64,000 nucleotides of DNA from CALACW01 sp963627915 (GCA_963627915.1 CAVGCY010000056.1:25260-89259), one strand, 5' to 3'. Shown: positions 7,989 to 16,744, counted from the first letter of the stretch. Program-made: numbers and translations. The notes: generated by a model not told the origin, from the sequence alone.

Positions 7989-8804
7989 ATGATGAAGAAC
8001 GATAATGCGCCTAACGCGTCCGTATATATCGGCGCCGCAATATTTATAAATTTTGTCCTGTTTTTGGTAAAATTGTATGTCGGGCTTACTTCGTCGAGCA
8101 TATGCATTTACTCCGACGCAATAAACAATATGACGGATACGCTTGCGTGCTCGCTTGCCCTTGCGGGAAGCGTTATAATGAAAAAAGGAGTGACGGACGA
8201 GTATCCGAACGGTTATAAAAATGCAGAACAGCTTGTAGGATTTGTAATGGCGGCTCTCATTGCGGTGACGGGCGGATATTTTGCATATTCGGCTCTTGAA
8301 CGTTTTTTGTATCCGAGGCCGGTAAATTTTCTGGTAAAGCACGCTGTTTTACTCGGCGTTACCATAATTGTAAAGCTTGCGATGGGCGTTGTGTTTAAAA
8401 AAGCTGCCGATAAATCCGGTTCCGTCATGCTTAAAACCGTATATATAGACAGCTTCGCCGATTCGGGAGTTACCGCGATGACATTGATGTCTTTTGTAAT
8501 GAGTAATTTTTCCGGTATCAGAATCGACGCCGTTTTCGGACTTGCAATAAGCGTTGTTATAATAGTAAACGCCGTAAAACTGTTAAAAAGCTCGGCGCAG
8601 ACCCTTATGGGCAGAACAGACCCCGAAATAAAAAGAAGTACGGAAAAGCTGCTCAATGAAAATTCGTTTGAAATAAAAGAGATAAACCTATTTCCTTCTC
8701 CGGACGGTACTGTCGTTACGGCGGCGGCGGACGGCGGAAAAAACAAAGAGGAAGTCATATGCAAAGCCCGGGAGACTCTCGGCGTAAAATTGTATTTCAA
8801 TTAA
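7989..8804 (+). CDS. Cation diffusion facilitator (CDF) family transporter
   Basis: About 271 residues with six predicted membrane segments. TM2 carries SDAINNMTDTL (about residues 39-49) and TM5 carries YIDSFADSGVTAM (about 150), the paired acidic positions where CDF proteins bind Zn2+, Fe2+, Mn2+ or similar ions for proton-driven efflux. The C-terminal cytosolic domain is short (about 75 residues). The GTG at 7983 overlaps the ribosome site, so ATG 7989 (or 7992) is preferred. It stands 25 bases before the metallophosphoesterase gene and may be cotranscribed with it. Ion specificity is not decidable here. Confidence 0.85.
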   Translation: MMKNDNAPNASVYIGAAIFINFVLFLVKLYVGLTSSSICIYSDAINNMTDTLACSLALAGSVIMKKGVTDEYPNGYKNAEQLVGFVMAALIAVTGGYFAYSALERFLYPRPVNFLVKHAVLLGVTIIVKLAMGVVFKKAADKSGSVMLKTVYIDSFADSGVTAMTLMSFVMSNFSGIRIDAVFGLAISVVIIVNAVKLLKSSAQTLMGRTDPEIKRSTEKLLNENSFEIKEINLFPSPDGTVVTAAADGGKNKEEVICKARETLGVKLYFN

Positions 8805-8829
8805 TAATAACGATAATGGAGGCATACTG

Positions 8830-10185
8830 ATGGCTCAGAAAGCAGAAAAGCCGGCCGCAGAGCCGATTGCAAAGCCCGAAAAGAAAAAGAAAAACCGCAA
8901 AAAGACAGCTCTTAAGGTCATAGCGATAATTCTTGCCGTGATAATCGGAGTCGGATGCGTAGGAACGATAATAACGCTCGTAAGCTCCGGCGCGAATATC
9001 AGGCTTGCGAAGTCGTACGCCGGGGTTGAATATGATTCTCAGCTTGTTCCCGAAATGGACGATGACGGCGACTGGACCTTTACGACGGACCGCGATTTTA
9101 AGATAGTTCAGCTCACCGACGTACATATCGGCGGCGGAAATCTCTCCGGCAAAAAGGACGCGAGCGCAATTACGGCTGTTGCCGCAATGCTTACCGCGGA
9201 AAAGCCCGACCTTGTCATTGTAACGGGCGATATCGCATACCCCGTTCCTTTCCAGGCGGGTACGTTCAATAATAAAACGGGCGCAAAGACGTTCGCTTCT
9301 CTTATGGAGGCTCTCGGCGTTTACTGGACTCTCGGTTTCGGAAACCACGATACCGAGGCGTACAGCTACTATTCGCGTGACGATATAGCCGATTTTTATA
9401 TGAACGGCGATTATCCGCACTGTATTTTCGTCCCCGGTCCCGACGATGTTGACGGAAGCGGAAATCAGGTTATAAAGATTAAAAATTCCGATGGCGTAAT
9501 TACGCAGGCTCTCTATGTTTTCGATTCTCATTCGTATATAGACGGCGATATCTTCGGCATTCAGTGGAAGTATGACAATATTCACGAAAATCAGATAGAC
9601 TGGTATGCTTCAAGAATTGCACAGCTCGATAATGAAAACCTGACCGCGATTAACAATGCAAAGTCCTCCGGCGGTACGGATTATTCGGCGCTCGAAAACG
9701 TTCCCTCTCTTGCGTTTTTCCACATTCCCATGACGGAGTTTAAGGACGCATGGACGGAGTTTGAAAACAACGGATATAAAGACACGGACAACGTAAAATA
9801 CGAGGGCGGTCTGCTCGGCGAAACGGGCGAACGGGCGATATACAGCGGTATTCATGAGGATAATCTTTTTGAAACAATGCTTGAGCTCGGCAGCACGAAG
9901 GCGGTATTCTGCGGACATGACCACCTTAATAACTTTTCATTGAATTATAAGGGAATCGACCTTGTTTACGGATACAGCGTCGACTATCTTGCATATATCG
10001 GAATCAATAAAAAAGGTTCTCAGAGAGGATGTACCGTTATTACGTCGAAGCCCGACGGAACGTATACGGTTGATAAATATAATCTCTACAAGAGCGGAAG
10101 ATACGATATCCCCGCAGGTTTTGCGGATAATATCTCAATGCAGTTTGAGGACGTAACGTTCAGATATTTCGACGAGGATAAATAA
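8830..10185 (+). CDS. Membrane-anchored calcineurin-type metallophosphoesterase
   Basis: 451 residues: a Lys-rich cytosolic N-terminus (1-26), one membrane helix (about 28-52), then an extracytoplasmic phosphoesterase domain. The five metal-binding motifs are present in order: LTDVHIGGG (about 95), VTGDIAYP (131), GFGNHDTE (169), FFHIPMTEF (about 298) and CGHDHLNNF (about 358). The family hydrolyses phosphomono- or diesters with two metal ions. Orientation inside-positive follows from the KKKKNRKK stretch before the helix. GGAGG at 8818-8822 precedes the ATG. Substrate unknown; similar proteins occur widely in gut Firmicutes and Bacteroidetes. Confidence 0.88.
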   Translation: MAQKAEKPAAEPIAKPEKKKKNRKKTALKVIAIILAVIIGVGCVGTIITLVSSGANIRLAKSYAGVEYDSQLVPEMDDDGDWTFTTDRDFKIVQLTDVHIGGGNLSGKKDASAITAVAAMLTAEKPDLVIVTGDIAYPVPFQAGTFNNKTGAKTFASLMEALGVYWTLGFGNHDTEAYSYYSRDDIADFYMNGDYPHCIFVPGPDDVDGSGNQVIKIKNSDGVITQALYVFDSHSYIDGDIFGIQWKYDNIHENQIDWYASRIAQLDNENLTAINNAKSSGGTDYSALENVPSLAFFHIPMTEFKDAWTEFENNGYKDTDNVKYEGGLLGETGERAIYSGIHEDNLFETMLELGSTKAVFCGHDHLNNFSLNYKGIDLVYGYSVDYLAYIGINKKGSQRGCTVITSKPDGTYTVDKYNLYKSGRYDIPAGFADNISMQFEDVTFRYFDEDK

Positions 10186-10200
10186 TAATAAATTCAACAA

Positions 10201-10241
10201 AAATACTGTACGGAGCGATCAATACTTCATACAGTATTTTT
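10201..10241 (+). terminator. Terminator after the metallophosphoesterase
   Basis: Perfect 10-bp stem AAATACTGTA (10201-10210) / TACAGTATTT (10230-10239) running into a T-run. Confidence 0.85.
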
Positions 10242-10263
10242 TTGTTATTTCCCGGTTTTCGGA

Positions 10264-10292
10264 TTGAAAAATACAGAGCGTACGATTATAAT
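10264..10292 (+). promoter_or_regulatory. Promoter of the YoaK-family gene
   Basis: -35 TTGAAA (10264-10269), 17-bp spacer, -10 TATAAT (10287-10292), 45 bases before the ATG. Confidence 0.75.
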
Positions 10293-10336
10293 AATAATGT
10301 ATTTCGTATTAAAAAATACACTCTGAGGGAATAAAA

Positions 10337-11056
10337 ATGGAATCGGGAAATCATTATTTAACATGCGAAAAGAACTGGGTTTATTATACGCTTATAACGA
10401 TATCCGGCTTTTTCGGCGCGTTTACGTACCTGCTTCGGGGAAACGTATTCTGTAACGCTCAGACCGGCAACGTCGTTCTGCTCGGACTTGCGCTCGGCGA
10501 GGGTAAATGGAATAAGGCCGTTTATTATCTGATACCGATATTCGCATATATTGCCGGGGCGTTCTTCTCCGAGCTTCTGCCGAATCCCATCAAGCATAAA
10601 TTCGGCGTACGGTGGGATACGGTTATTATTGCCGTTGAAATTATCGCCGTTATAATTCTCGGATTTATCCCAGAATCCGCGCCTGTTCAGATATCGCAGA
10701 TTATGATAAATTTTATAGCCTCGATGCAGTACAACACGTTCAGAGAAGCAGAGGGGACGCCTATGGCTACGACGTTTGCGACGAATCATATAAGACAGAT
10801 AGGCATAGGACTTGCAAAGGAACTGCGACATATTCATAAATCAGATAAGACCCATAGGGAGAGGCTTAAAAAGCATGCTTTTATGCTGTTTTTCTTTCTT
10901 GCCGGAGCGGTGATAGGCACATTTATCTGTTCGCATTTAAAGGGCAGGGCAATTTGGCTGACGCTTGTTCCGTTTGTCGTCCTGTTTACCACGTTTATAA
11001 GAGCGGACGTTAAATCGAATAAGGACGAGCTTGAACAAAAACCGCTCGGACATTGA
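10337..11056 (+). CDS. YoaK family (DUF1275) membrane protein
   Basis: 239 residues with about six membrane helices. The N-terminal half has the DUF1275 hallmark ISGFFGAFTYLLRGNVFCNAQTGNVV in which GxxGAxxY and the N-A-Q-T-G-N patch are typical; a second family-like patch (NFIASMQYNTFREAEGTPM) lies near residue 125. The function of DUF1275 proteins is not established; a transport role is often guessed. GAGGGA precedes the ATG. The gene has its own promoter and terminator, so it is monocistronic. Confidence 0.85.
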   Translation: MESGNHYLTCEKNWVYYTLITISGFFGAFTYLLRGNVFCNAQTGNVVLLGLALGEGKWNKAVYYLIPIFAYIAGAFFSELLPNPIKHKFGVRWDTVIIAVEIIAVIILGFIPESAPVQISQIMINFIASMQYNTFREAEGTPMATTFATNHIRQIGIGLAKELRHIHKSDKTHRERLKKHAFMLFFFLAGAVIGTFICSHLKGRAIWLTLVPFVVLFTTFIRADVKSNKDELEQKPLGH

Positions 11057-11096
11057 AAAAGGCAGTCTTGATTTATTATCGGGACTGCCTTTTTTG
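11056..11096 (+). terminator. Terminator of the YoaK-family gene
   Basis: AAAAAGGCAGTC / GACTGCCTTTTTT hairpin (arms 11056-11067 and 11083-11095) with a T-run, overlapping the stop codon. Confidence 0.9.
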
Positions 11097-11099
11097 TCT

Positions 11100-11591
11100 T
11101 TACTTTAAAAATTGTTTTATATTTTCTATTTCATACAGCGGAATATTTATAAGCGAGCCGTCTGTTTTGAAATCGGACATGGATGTTCTGACTGCAATTC
11201 TCGGCGAAAATTTTTCGCGGTATGTTTTTAAGCGTTTTGACTTCAGATTTGTTTGAGCCTTTACTTTAATGGGGATTACCTCTTCTCCCGTGTCGGCAAT
11301 AAAATTAATTTCGCATGAACCTCGGTCGTTTGTATAGTAATAGATGTTTAAATCTTCAACGGTCTTCAGCTGTTGGCAGACATATTGTTCGGTAAGCGCG
11401 CCTTTAAATTCGGTAAACATATCGCTGCCGTTTAATATTATGCTCTGATTGATTCCTGTCATACAGCCGAGCAGACCGATATCCGCAGTGAAAAGCTTGA
11501 ACGCCTTTTGATTCTCGTACGCTTTTATCGGTATTTTCGGCGATGTGACGCGTTCGATTTTGTGAATCAATCCGCAGTCGCACAGCCACAT
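11100..11591 (-). pseudogene. Truncated DUF4143 AAA-type ATPase (C-terminal remnant)
   Basis: The 163-residue frame matches only the C-terminal DUF4143/PD-(D/E)xK-like half of the AAA_14/DUF4143 ATPases, which are normally about 400 residues. Visible landmarks: WLCDCGLIHKIERV at the start, KLFTADIGLLGCMTG, the GALTEQYVCQQL helix, and the nuclease-like strand EINFIADTGEEVIPIKVKA. The N-terminal Walker A/B ATPase half is absent: upstream on the minus strand (beyond 11595) the homology stops abruptly, and the first ATG has no ribosome site. No protein product is expected. It borders the 1-kb region that holds a structured transcript, so the breakpoint near 11595 may mark an old rearrangement. 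Confidence 0.82.
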
Positions 11592-11670
11592 TACATCTGT
11601 ATAAATAAAAATAAGGCGGGGAGAAAAACAAAAAAATCAAATATTTTCATAAAAAATTTTAGAAAACCTC

Positions 11671-11699
11671 TTGATTTTTGTTTAAATGTGTGCTAATAT
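11671..11699 (+). promoter_or_regulatory. Promoter of the structured transcript at 11.7-11.9 kb
   Basis: -35 TTGATT (11671-11676), 17-bp spacer, -10 TAATAT (11694-11699), placing the start near 11706 at the base of the first hairpin. Confidence 0.6.
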
Positions 11700-11790
11700 A
11701 AGGATGCAGACAGGGAAACCTGTCAGAGAGGTTTACATCTTCCGTTTCTGCGGAGCCTCTCTTAAATATAACGGATAGGAGGTAAATATC

Positions 11791-11895
11791 ATGATTTTTG
11801 ACTGCAAAGCAAAGCTCGGCTTTGCCCGGTTTGATTCGAGATGTTCCTCCCGCCTGCGGAGAGGACCGTTAAGGATTATCAGGAACCGCGCATGA
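11791..11895 (+). CDS. 34-residue basic small ORF inside the structured transcript
   Basis: Begins MIFDCKAKLGF and ends RIIRNRA; two Cys and nine Arg make it strongly basic. AGGAGG (11777-11782) stands 8 bases before the ATG, the best ribosome site in this region. The stop codon (11893-11895) touches the 5' arm of the terminator stem, so a ribosome finishing the ORF would block that stem. This is the geometry of an attenuation leader peptide, but no gene follows within 700 bp on this strand. It could instead be a chance ORF in a folded RNA. Confidence 0.4.
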   Translation: MIFDCKAKLGFARFDSRCSSRLRRGPLRIIRNRA

Positions 11896-11943
11896 GCCGA
11901 ACGGACAGACAGTTTCGTTACGGAGCATGCGCTTTTAATTTTT
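11888..11943 (+). terminator. Terminator of the structured transcript
   Basis: GCGCATG (11888-11894) / CATGCGC (11926-11932) with an inner CCGaACG/CGTtaCGG helix, followed by TTTTAATTTTTTT. Confidence 0.85.
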
Positions 11944-11945
11944 TT

Positions 11946-12607
11946 AATACGGCAGACGGCGGTTTTAAGTTTATATTTCGGAGAACGGCGAGATATTAAC
12001 GTTTGTATTTTCCGAAAGACAAATGATAAATTTAAATTTAACGTTTGAACGTATGAGCGGAGTATTTCCTTGATTATACGGCAAAAACCGTATTTGATTA
12101 CGCCGGCTGGGGCGTACGCGGACGGTTTGGGACGGCATAATAAATATAAAACGCCCGTTTTGTATTGTTTTACAATAAGAATCGGACAGGCAGATTTTGG
12201 TAAATCTCATATTTATAAAATACGGCGCACGGTATTTAAAGCCTCGTAATTTATGTAAAGTTTTACTTTCGGACGCTGATGTATGCGCCGCAGACGGAAA
12301 ACAGACGGGTTTTGTTCAGCCCGAATCGCCGCAATATATAAAAACAAAAAGGAAAACATCCGCAAAGGATTCGTTGAATGGTAAGAACCGGGAAAGCGAT
12401 TCAGAGCGAAAATCAAGAAAAGAACATAAGCAAATATTTACAAAGACGCTTTGCTTTTCGGATATCGGTAAAACAGAAATACAATCGCACGGGGATTATA
12501 AAAACGAAGTCCCGACAATTAAATATTAATATACAGATAAATGTAAATGCAGGTTTTTAATCTTCAAATATAAATAGACGAAGACGAACGAAAAATAAGA
12601 TATACAG
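11946..12607. other. Gene-poor stretch, no supported feature
   Basis: About 660 bp between the structured transcript and the glmS terminator. Short frames on both strands (for example 12197-12529 with a TTG start) lack ribosome sites and family resemblance. Composition is A-rich on the plus strand. It looks like decayed sequence continuous with the truncated ATPase remnant. Confidence 0.6.
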
Positions 12608-12616
12608 AAAAGCCGA

Positions 12617-12648
12617 TTCGCCTCCCGGAGTTCGATCCGGGAGGCGAA
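12617..12648 (-). terminator. Terminator of glmS
   Basis: Perfect 12-bp stem TTCGCCTCCCGG (12617-12628) / CCGGGAGGCGAA (12637-12648), 27 bases after the glmS stop, with T-rich flanks on both strands. Confidence 0.85.
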
Positions 12649-12675
12649 CAATAATTTTTCGAGGTAAATCAAATT

Positions 12676-14499
12676 TTACTCCACCGTAACCGATTTTGCC
12701 AGATTTCTCGGCTTGTCAATATCAAGCCCTCTTGTTTTTGCCGCGTAATACGCCCAGAGCTGTAATGCCGGAGCCGCGGCGGCGGGGGCGAAAAATTCGT
12801 CGGTTTCGTCTATTATAACAGTTTCGTCCGCAAGGGGGAATTTATCTCTTAATTTTTCAATTGTAATACATATCACGTACGCTCCGCGCGATTTTATCTC
12901 GTTTATATTATTTGCCGTTTTATCGGCGAGACGTTCGCTCATCGCGACGGCGAATACCTTTGTTCCGCGTTCGATAAGGGATATTGTTCCGTGTTTTAAT
13001 TCGCCCGCCGGCAGACACTCGGAGTGTATATAGGTTATCTCCTTTAATTTGAGAGAGCCTTCCAGAGCGCATGTATAATCAACGCCCCTGCCTATAAAAA
13101 ATACATCCTTTTCAAATGACGTAAACGGTGCGCGGCGGCTTATATATCCCGACAGAGATACGGTATTTTTTATCCTGTCGCCGAGCGAAGAAAGCTCGTT
13201 CGTATATTCTTTGATTTTTTCGCCGGATTCGCTTTTTCTGATTTTCGCAAGATAAATTCCGAGCATGTAAAGCGCGGTCAGCTGAGTTGTGTAACCCTTC
13301 GTTGAGGCTACGGCTGTTTCGCGTCCCGCAAGGGTATATATTACGCATTCGCCCGTTTTTGCGATATAGCTGTCCCTTACGTTTACGACCGATAATGTAA
13401 CCGCGCCCGATTCCGTTGCTTTTTTAAGAGAAGCGAGCGTATCGGCAGTTTCGCCCGACTGGCTTATCGCAATAACAAGCGTCTTTTTGTCCGACGGGGT
13501 AAATGAATATCTCATTTCGCTTGCAATTACGGCGCGGCAGGGTATTTTCAGTATTTTTTCAAAAAATAATTCCGCGGTTTTGCCGGCATGGCAGGCAGAC
13601 CCGCATGCGGTAAAATAAACGCGGTCGGCATTTTTAAGCTTTTCAATGAATTTATCATTGAATCCGAAATTGATTTCACCGTTGTTATAATACTCGTTAA
13701 ACGTATTTTTAACGGCTTCGGGCTGTTCGTATATTTCCTTTAACATGAAATGCTCGTATCCGTATTTTTCTTCGGAATTTAAATCCGCGTCCGCGCCGAC
13801 GGGCGTTTTTTTCTTTTCTTCACCCGTAAACGAGTATATTTTTATGTCGTCTTTATTTATAACCGCGATTTCGGAGTCGTCAAGATATATAAATTTGTCC
13901 GAATATCCGCCCAGAGCCGAAATGTCCGAGGCTATCCCTGCGCCGGAATCAAATTTTACGGCTGTCAGCGGACTTAAATATCTGGCGGCGGCAATTTCGC
14001 CGGGGGAGTCCGAGCAGACTGCCGCGAACGCGAACGAGCCTTTTAATTTCTTTACTGTTTTGATAACGGACGAAAGCAGACTGCCGTCATAATTTATCAT
14101 CAGAAGCTGGGAAATAACCTCCGTGTCGGCGTCGGTTTCAAACTCTGTTCCGTTTGCTCGAAGCTCCTTTTTGATTTCGTCCGCGTTCTCGATAATCCCG
14201 TTGTGAACGACGGCGATTTTTTTGTCCCCGCTCAATATCGGATGCGCGTTTTTTTCGTTCGGCGCACCGTTGGTCGCCCAGCGCGTGTGCGCGATTCCGA
14301 CGGGGGAATCGATATTCTCGTATTTCAGTTTTTCCTTCAGCGCGCTTATTCTGCCCGCTGTTTTTACCGTGTATATTTTTCCGTGCTTTTCGACCGCTAT
14401 TCCTGCGGAGTCGTAGCCTCTGTATTCTAATTTTTCAAGTCCTTTTATGAGATGAGCGGCTGTATTTTCATTCATTGCAAATCCGACTATTCCGCACAT
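12676..14499 (-). CDS. glmS: Glutamine-fructose-6-phosphate aminotransferase
   Basis: A 607-residue GlmS, the enzyme making glucosamine-6-phosphate from fructose-6-phosphate and glutamine, first step to peptidoglycan amino sugars. Cys2 of MCGIVGF is the N-terminal glutaminase nucleophile; HTRWATNG (about 72-79) and the NGIIEN loop follow. Two SIS domains come next (TACGSACHAG near 300; ISQSGETADT near 347; STKGYTTQL near 398) and the protein ends DKPRNLAKSVTVE, the classic C-terminal loop. GGGAGG lies 8-13 bases before the ATG. No glmS ribozyme is recognisable in the 127-bp divergent region, so control is probably by promoter. Confidence 0.97.
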   Translation of the reverse strand: MCGIVGFAMNENTAAHLIKGLEKLEYRGYDSAGIAVEKHGKIYTVKTAGRISALKEKLKYENIDSPVGIAHTRWATNGAPNEKNAHPILSGDKKIAVVHNGIIENADEIKKELRANGTEFETDADTEVISQLLMINYDGSLLSSVIKTVKKLKGSFAFAAVCSDSPGEIAAARYLSPLTAVKFDSGAGIASDISALGGYSDKFIYLDDSEIAVINKDDIKIYSFTGEEKKKTPVGADADLNSEEKYGYEHFMLKEIYEQPEAVKNTFNEYYNNGEINFGFNDKFIEKLKNADRVYFTACGSACHAGKTAELFFEKILKIPCRAVIASEMRYSFTPSDKKTLVIAISQSGETADTLASLKKATESGAVTLSVVNVRDSYIAKTGECVIYTLAGRETAVASTKGYTTQLTALYMLGIYLAKIRKSESGEKIKEYTNELSSLGDRIKNTVSLSGYISRRAPFTSFEKDVFFIGRGVDYTCALEGSLKLKEITYIHSECLPAGELKHGTISLIERGTKVFAVAMSERLADKTANNINEIKSRGAYVICITIEKLRDKFPLADETVIIDETDEFFAPAAAAPALQLWAYYAAKTRGLDIDKPRNLAKSVTVE

Positions 14500-14567
14500 A
14501 CGTTTTCCTCCCGAAAATTATACATTTTATATTTTAATAGTATACATATTTCTGTATTTTATTCTAA

Positions 14568-14596
14568 TTGATTAACAAAAAGCTATGATATAAAAT
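14568..14596 (+). promoter_or_regulatory. Promoter of the YczE-like gene
   Basis: -35 TTGATT (14568-14573), 17-bp spacer, -10 TAAAAT (14591-14596), 30 bases before the ATG. Confidence 0.7.
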
Positions 14597-14626
14597 ATAT
14601 AGTGGGATGAGGGGGATAAAAATACA

Positions 14627-15289
14627 ATGAAAAAAAGGTTTCCGAGAGAGCTTGCATATGTGATAGGCATAATAACTCTGCCGTTTGCGGTCGCATTTTC
14701 CGTAAAGGCGGATTTCGGCGTTTCGATGATTGCCGCGCCGGCGTATATTATCAGTGAAAAAGTTTCGTTTTTGTCGAACGGAAACGCGGAATGGATAGTG
14801 CAGGCGTTTTTTCTTGCGTTGATGTGCATAGTCGTAAAAAAATTCAAGGTAATGTATCTGGCGTCGTTTCTGACTGCGTTTATCTACGGACTGATTCTCG
14901 ATTTTGCAAGATATGTGACGGGATTTATACCGTTTGATTCGATTTATGCGAGAATCGTTTATTTTATCCTGGGCGTCGTTCTCACGAGCTTTTCGGTTTC
15001 GATGTTTTTTAACACGTATCTGCCTGTATGCGCGTATGATTATTTTGTCAGGACGGTCGGTCAGGCAAAGGGGCTCGATATGCGCAAATGGAAAACATGC
15101 TTTGACTCTTCGATGCTTATTATGTCGTGCGTTCTTTCGCTTGTCCTGTTTAAAAAGTTTATCGGCGTAAATTTCGGCACGCTCATAATAGCCGCCGTAA
15201 ACGGAAGTCTTATATCGTTTATATCGAAGAAGATAACGTCCCGTTTTGAATTTTATGACCGTTTTGATTTAAGAAAATATTTTGAATAA
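14627..15289 (+). CDS. YczE/DUF6198-like integral membrane protein
   Basis: 220 residues, five or so hydrophobic helices starting directly after a basic MKKRFPRE. Landmarks typical of YczE/YitT-related proteins are VKADFGVSMIAAPAYIIS (about 25-42) and FNTYLPVCAYDYFVR (about 125-139). Function unknown. GAGGGGG is about 11 bases before the ATG. Divergent from glmS; followed by a hairpin at 15350-15377. Confidence 0.75.
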   Translation: MKKRFPRELAYVIGIITLPFAVAFSVKADFGVSMIAAPAYIISEKVSFLSNGNAEWIVQAFFLALMCIVVKKFKVMYLASFLTAFIYGLILDFARYVTGFIPFDSIYARIVYFILGVVLTSFSVSMFFNTYLPVCAYDYFVRTVGQAKGLDMRKWKTCFDSSMLIMSCVLSLVLFKKFIGVNFGTLIIAAVNGSLISFISKKITSRFEFYDRFDLRKYFE

Positions 15290-15349
15290 AATAAGGGACA
15301 AATATAAAATAATGTGTTATACTGTTTCTGAGGAACGCAATCGTAACGA

Positions 15350-15377
15350 ATAGCTTTCGTGCATTTGCGAAAGCTAT
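15350..15377. terminator. Hairpin before the yfcE operon
   Basis: Perfect 10-bp stem ATAGCTTTCG / CGAAAGCTAT with an 8-base loop. It lacks a U-run, so it may be a weak terminator or a leader hairpin of the following operon. Confidence 0.5.
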
Positions 15378-15406
15378 GAAAAGCAATGAAATATGGGGTA
15401 GAATGT

Positions 15407-15955
15407 ATGAAATATATGATAGCCTCCGACATTCACGGAAGCGCGTATTACTGCGAAAAGCTTATTGACTGCTACAAAACGGAAAGGGCGGACAGGCTTA
15501 TCCTGCTCGGAGATATCCTCTATCACGGACCGAGGAACGATTTGCCCGAGGGCTATGCTCCGAAAAAGGTTATTCCCATGCTTAACGAATTAAAGGATGA
15601 GATTTTCTGCGTTCGTGGCAACTGCGATACCGAGGTCGATCAGATGGTGCTTGACTTTCCGATACTTGCGGATTACGCTGTTTTGTGCGAACGGGGAAGG
15701 CTCGTTTACATGACTCACGGTCATAAATTTAATGAAGGCAATCTGCCCCCTGTTCAAAACGGAGATATACTTCTGCACGGACATACGCATGTCCCGAAAA
15801 TTTCCGAACATGAAACTTACACGTATTTGAATCCCGGCTCGGTTTCGATTCCGAAGGAAAATTCGTACAGGGGATATATAATACTGGAAAACGGCGTTTT
15901 TTTGTTTAAAGATCTTGACAACAATATAAAAAATGAATATCGTATCAGTGAATGA
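15407..15955 (+). CDS. yfcE: YfcE/MJ0936-type phosphodiesterase
   Basis: 182 residues, the usual size of the YfcE metallophosphodiesterase family. Metal ligands are all visible: SDIHGS (about 6-11), LLGDILYHGP (about 33), RGNCDTEVD (about 69), THGHKF (about 104) and LHGHTHVPK (about 124). The family hydrolyses phosphodiester model substrates; the natural substrate is unclear. I take the ATG at 15407 (MKYMIASDIHG), which follows TGGGGT; the upstream ATG at 15386 would place extra residues before the first beta strand. It leads an apparent operon with the hydrogenase genes (20-bp gap to the next ORF). Confidence 0.88.
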   Translation: MKYMIASDIHGSAYYCEKLIDCYKTERADRLILLGDILYHGPRNDLPEGYAPKKVIPMLNELKDEIFCVRGNCDTEVDQMVLDFPILADYAVLCERGRLVYMTHGHKFNEGNLPPVQNGDILLHGHTHVPKISEHETYTYLNPGSVSIPKENSYRGYIILENGVFLFKDLDNNIKNEYRISE

Positions 15956-15974
15956 TATATCGGGAGAAATTAAA

Positions 15975-16724
15975 ATGGCTCAGGACAGAATGATAGCCGT
16001 AAGAAACGGCAAAACCGTCTACCGGGACGGAGATTTAAAATTAAAGGTTTTCAACGAGGATTATTCAAAGGCGGATATCCTTAACGAGGCTTTGAATCAG
16101 GCAAGAATCGAGGAGACGGGACTTAATGTCCCCAAGGTTATCGAGGTGTCGAAGAAAAACGGCAAATGGACTCTCGTTACCGATTATATAAGCGGTACGA
16201 CGATATCTAAGATGATGCAGGAGCGTCCGGAAAACATGGACGAATATCTTGAAATGTTCACTTCGCTTCAGGTTGAGGTTCACTCTAAGACATGTCCCGG
16301 ACTTGTAATGCTTAAAGACAAATTAAAAAGATATATTAAAAATTCGGATCTTTCGGCAACGGACAGATACGACCTTTACGACAGGCTTATGGCGATGCCC
16401 GCTCATTTTAAGCTCTGTCACGGCGATTTCCACCCGTCAAACGTCGTAATAACCGAGGACGGCACGCCTTTTATCATAGACTGGTCGCATGCTTCGCAGG
16501 GCAACGCTTCTGCCGACGCGGTAAGAACGTATTTGTCGTTAAGAATGAACTGGGGGCTTCCGGTTGCCGAAATGTATATTAAAAAATTCTGTGAAAAATC
16601 GGATACGGACATTGATTACGTTCAGAAATGGATACCGATTATCACTGCGTCCGAAACGGTAAGAGGAAACGAAGCTCAGAGAGAATTTTTAAAGCAGAAA
16701 ATAGACGTCAGGGATCACGCGTAA
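15975..16724 (+). CDS. Aminoglycoside phosphotransferase / choline kinase-like kinase
   Basis: 249 residues with a protein-kinase-like fold of the APH family. The catalytic loop HGDFHPSN (149-156) has the expected Asp and Asn, and FIIDWSHA (166-173) supplies the metal-binding Asp. An N-terminal ATP-binding lobe is seen around KVFNEDYSKADILNEAL. Members phosphorylate antibiotics, choline, sugars or unknown small molecules; context gives no resistance clue. GGGAGA precedes the ATG at 15975; the upstream TTG/ATG in yfcE is not needed. It lies 20 bp before the hydrogenase ferredoxin genes, an unusual neighbour for an APH. Confidence 0.8.
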   Translation: MAQDRMIAVRNGKTVYRDGDLKLKVFNEDYSKADILNEALNQARIEETGLNVPKVIEVSKKNGKWTLVTDYISGTTISKMMQERPENMDEYLEMFTSLQVEVHSKTCPGLVMLKDKLKRYIKNSDLSATDRYDLYDRLMAMPAHFKLCHGDFHPSNVVITEDGTPFIIDWSHASQGNASADAVRTYLSLRMNWGLPVAEMYIKKFCEKSDTDIDYVQKWIPIITASETVRGNEAQREFLKQKIDVRDHA

Positions 16725-16744
16725 ATAAGAGGAGGAACGTCACA

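Larger units (their letters stand above)
11706..11945 (+). ncRNA. Structured transcript of unknown class, promoter to terminator
   Basis: A compact unit of about 240 nt with five stacked stems and no protein gene after it. Stems: GACAGG-GAAA-CCTGTC with a GNRA tetraloop (11709-11724); AGAGAGG (11725-11731) / CCTCTCT (11756-11762) enclosing TCCG/CGGA; GCAAAGC-TCG-GCTTTGC (11809-11825); CCTCCCG...CGGaGAGG (about 11846-11864); and the terminator at 11888-11932. The first two stems abut. A 34-codon ORF with a strong ribosome site lies inside. I recognise no known RNA family (not tmRNA, SRP or RNase P by their conserved cores). It may be a small RNA, a leader that lost its gene, or a small mRNA. 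Confidence 0.55.

Noticed and set aside
12197..12529. 110-codon frame in the gene-poor stretch
   Set aside because: TTG start without a ribosome site, low-complexity Lys/Ser composition, no recognisable family.
14500..14626. glmS ribozyme
   Set aside because: The divergent region is AT-rich and lacks the conserved ribozyme core.
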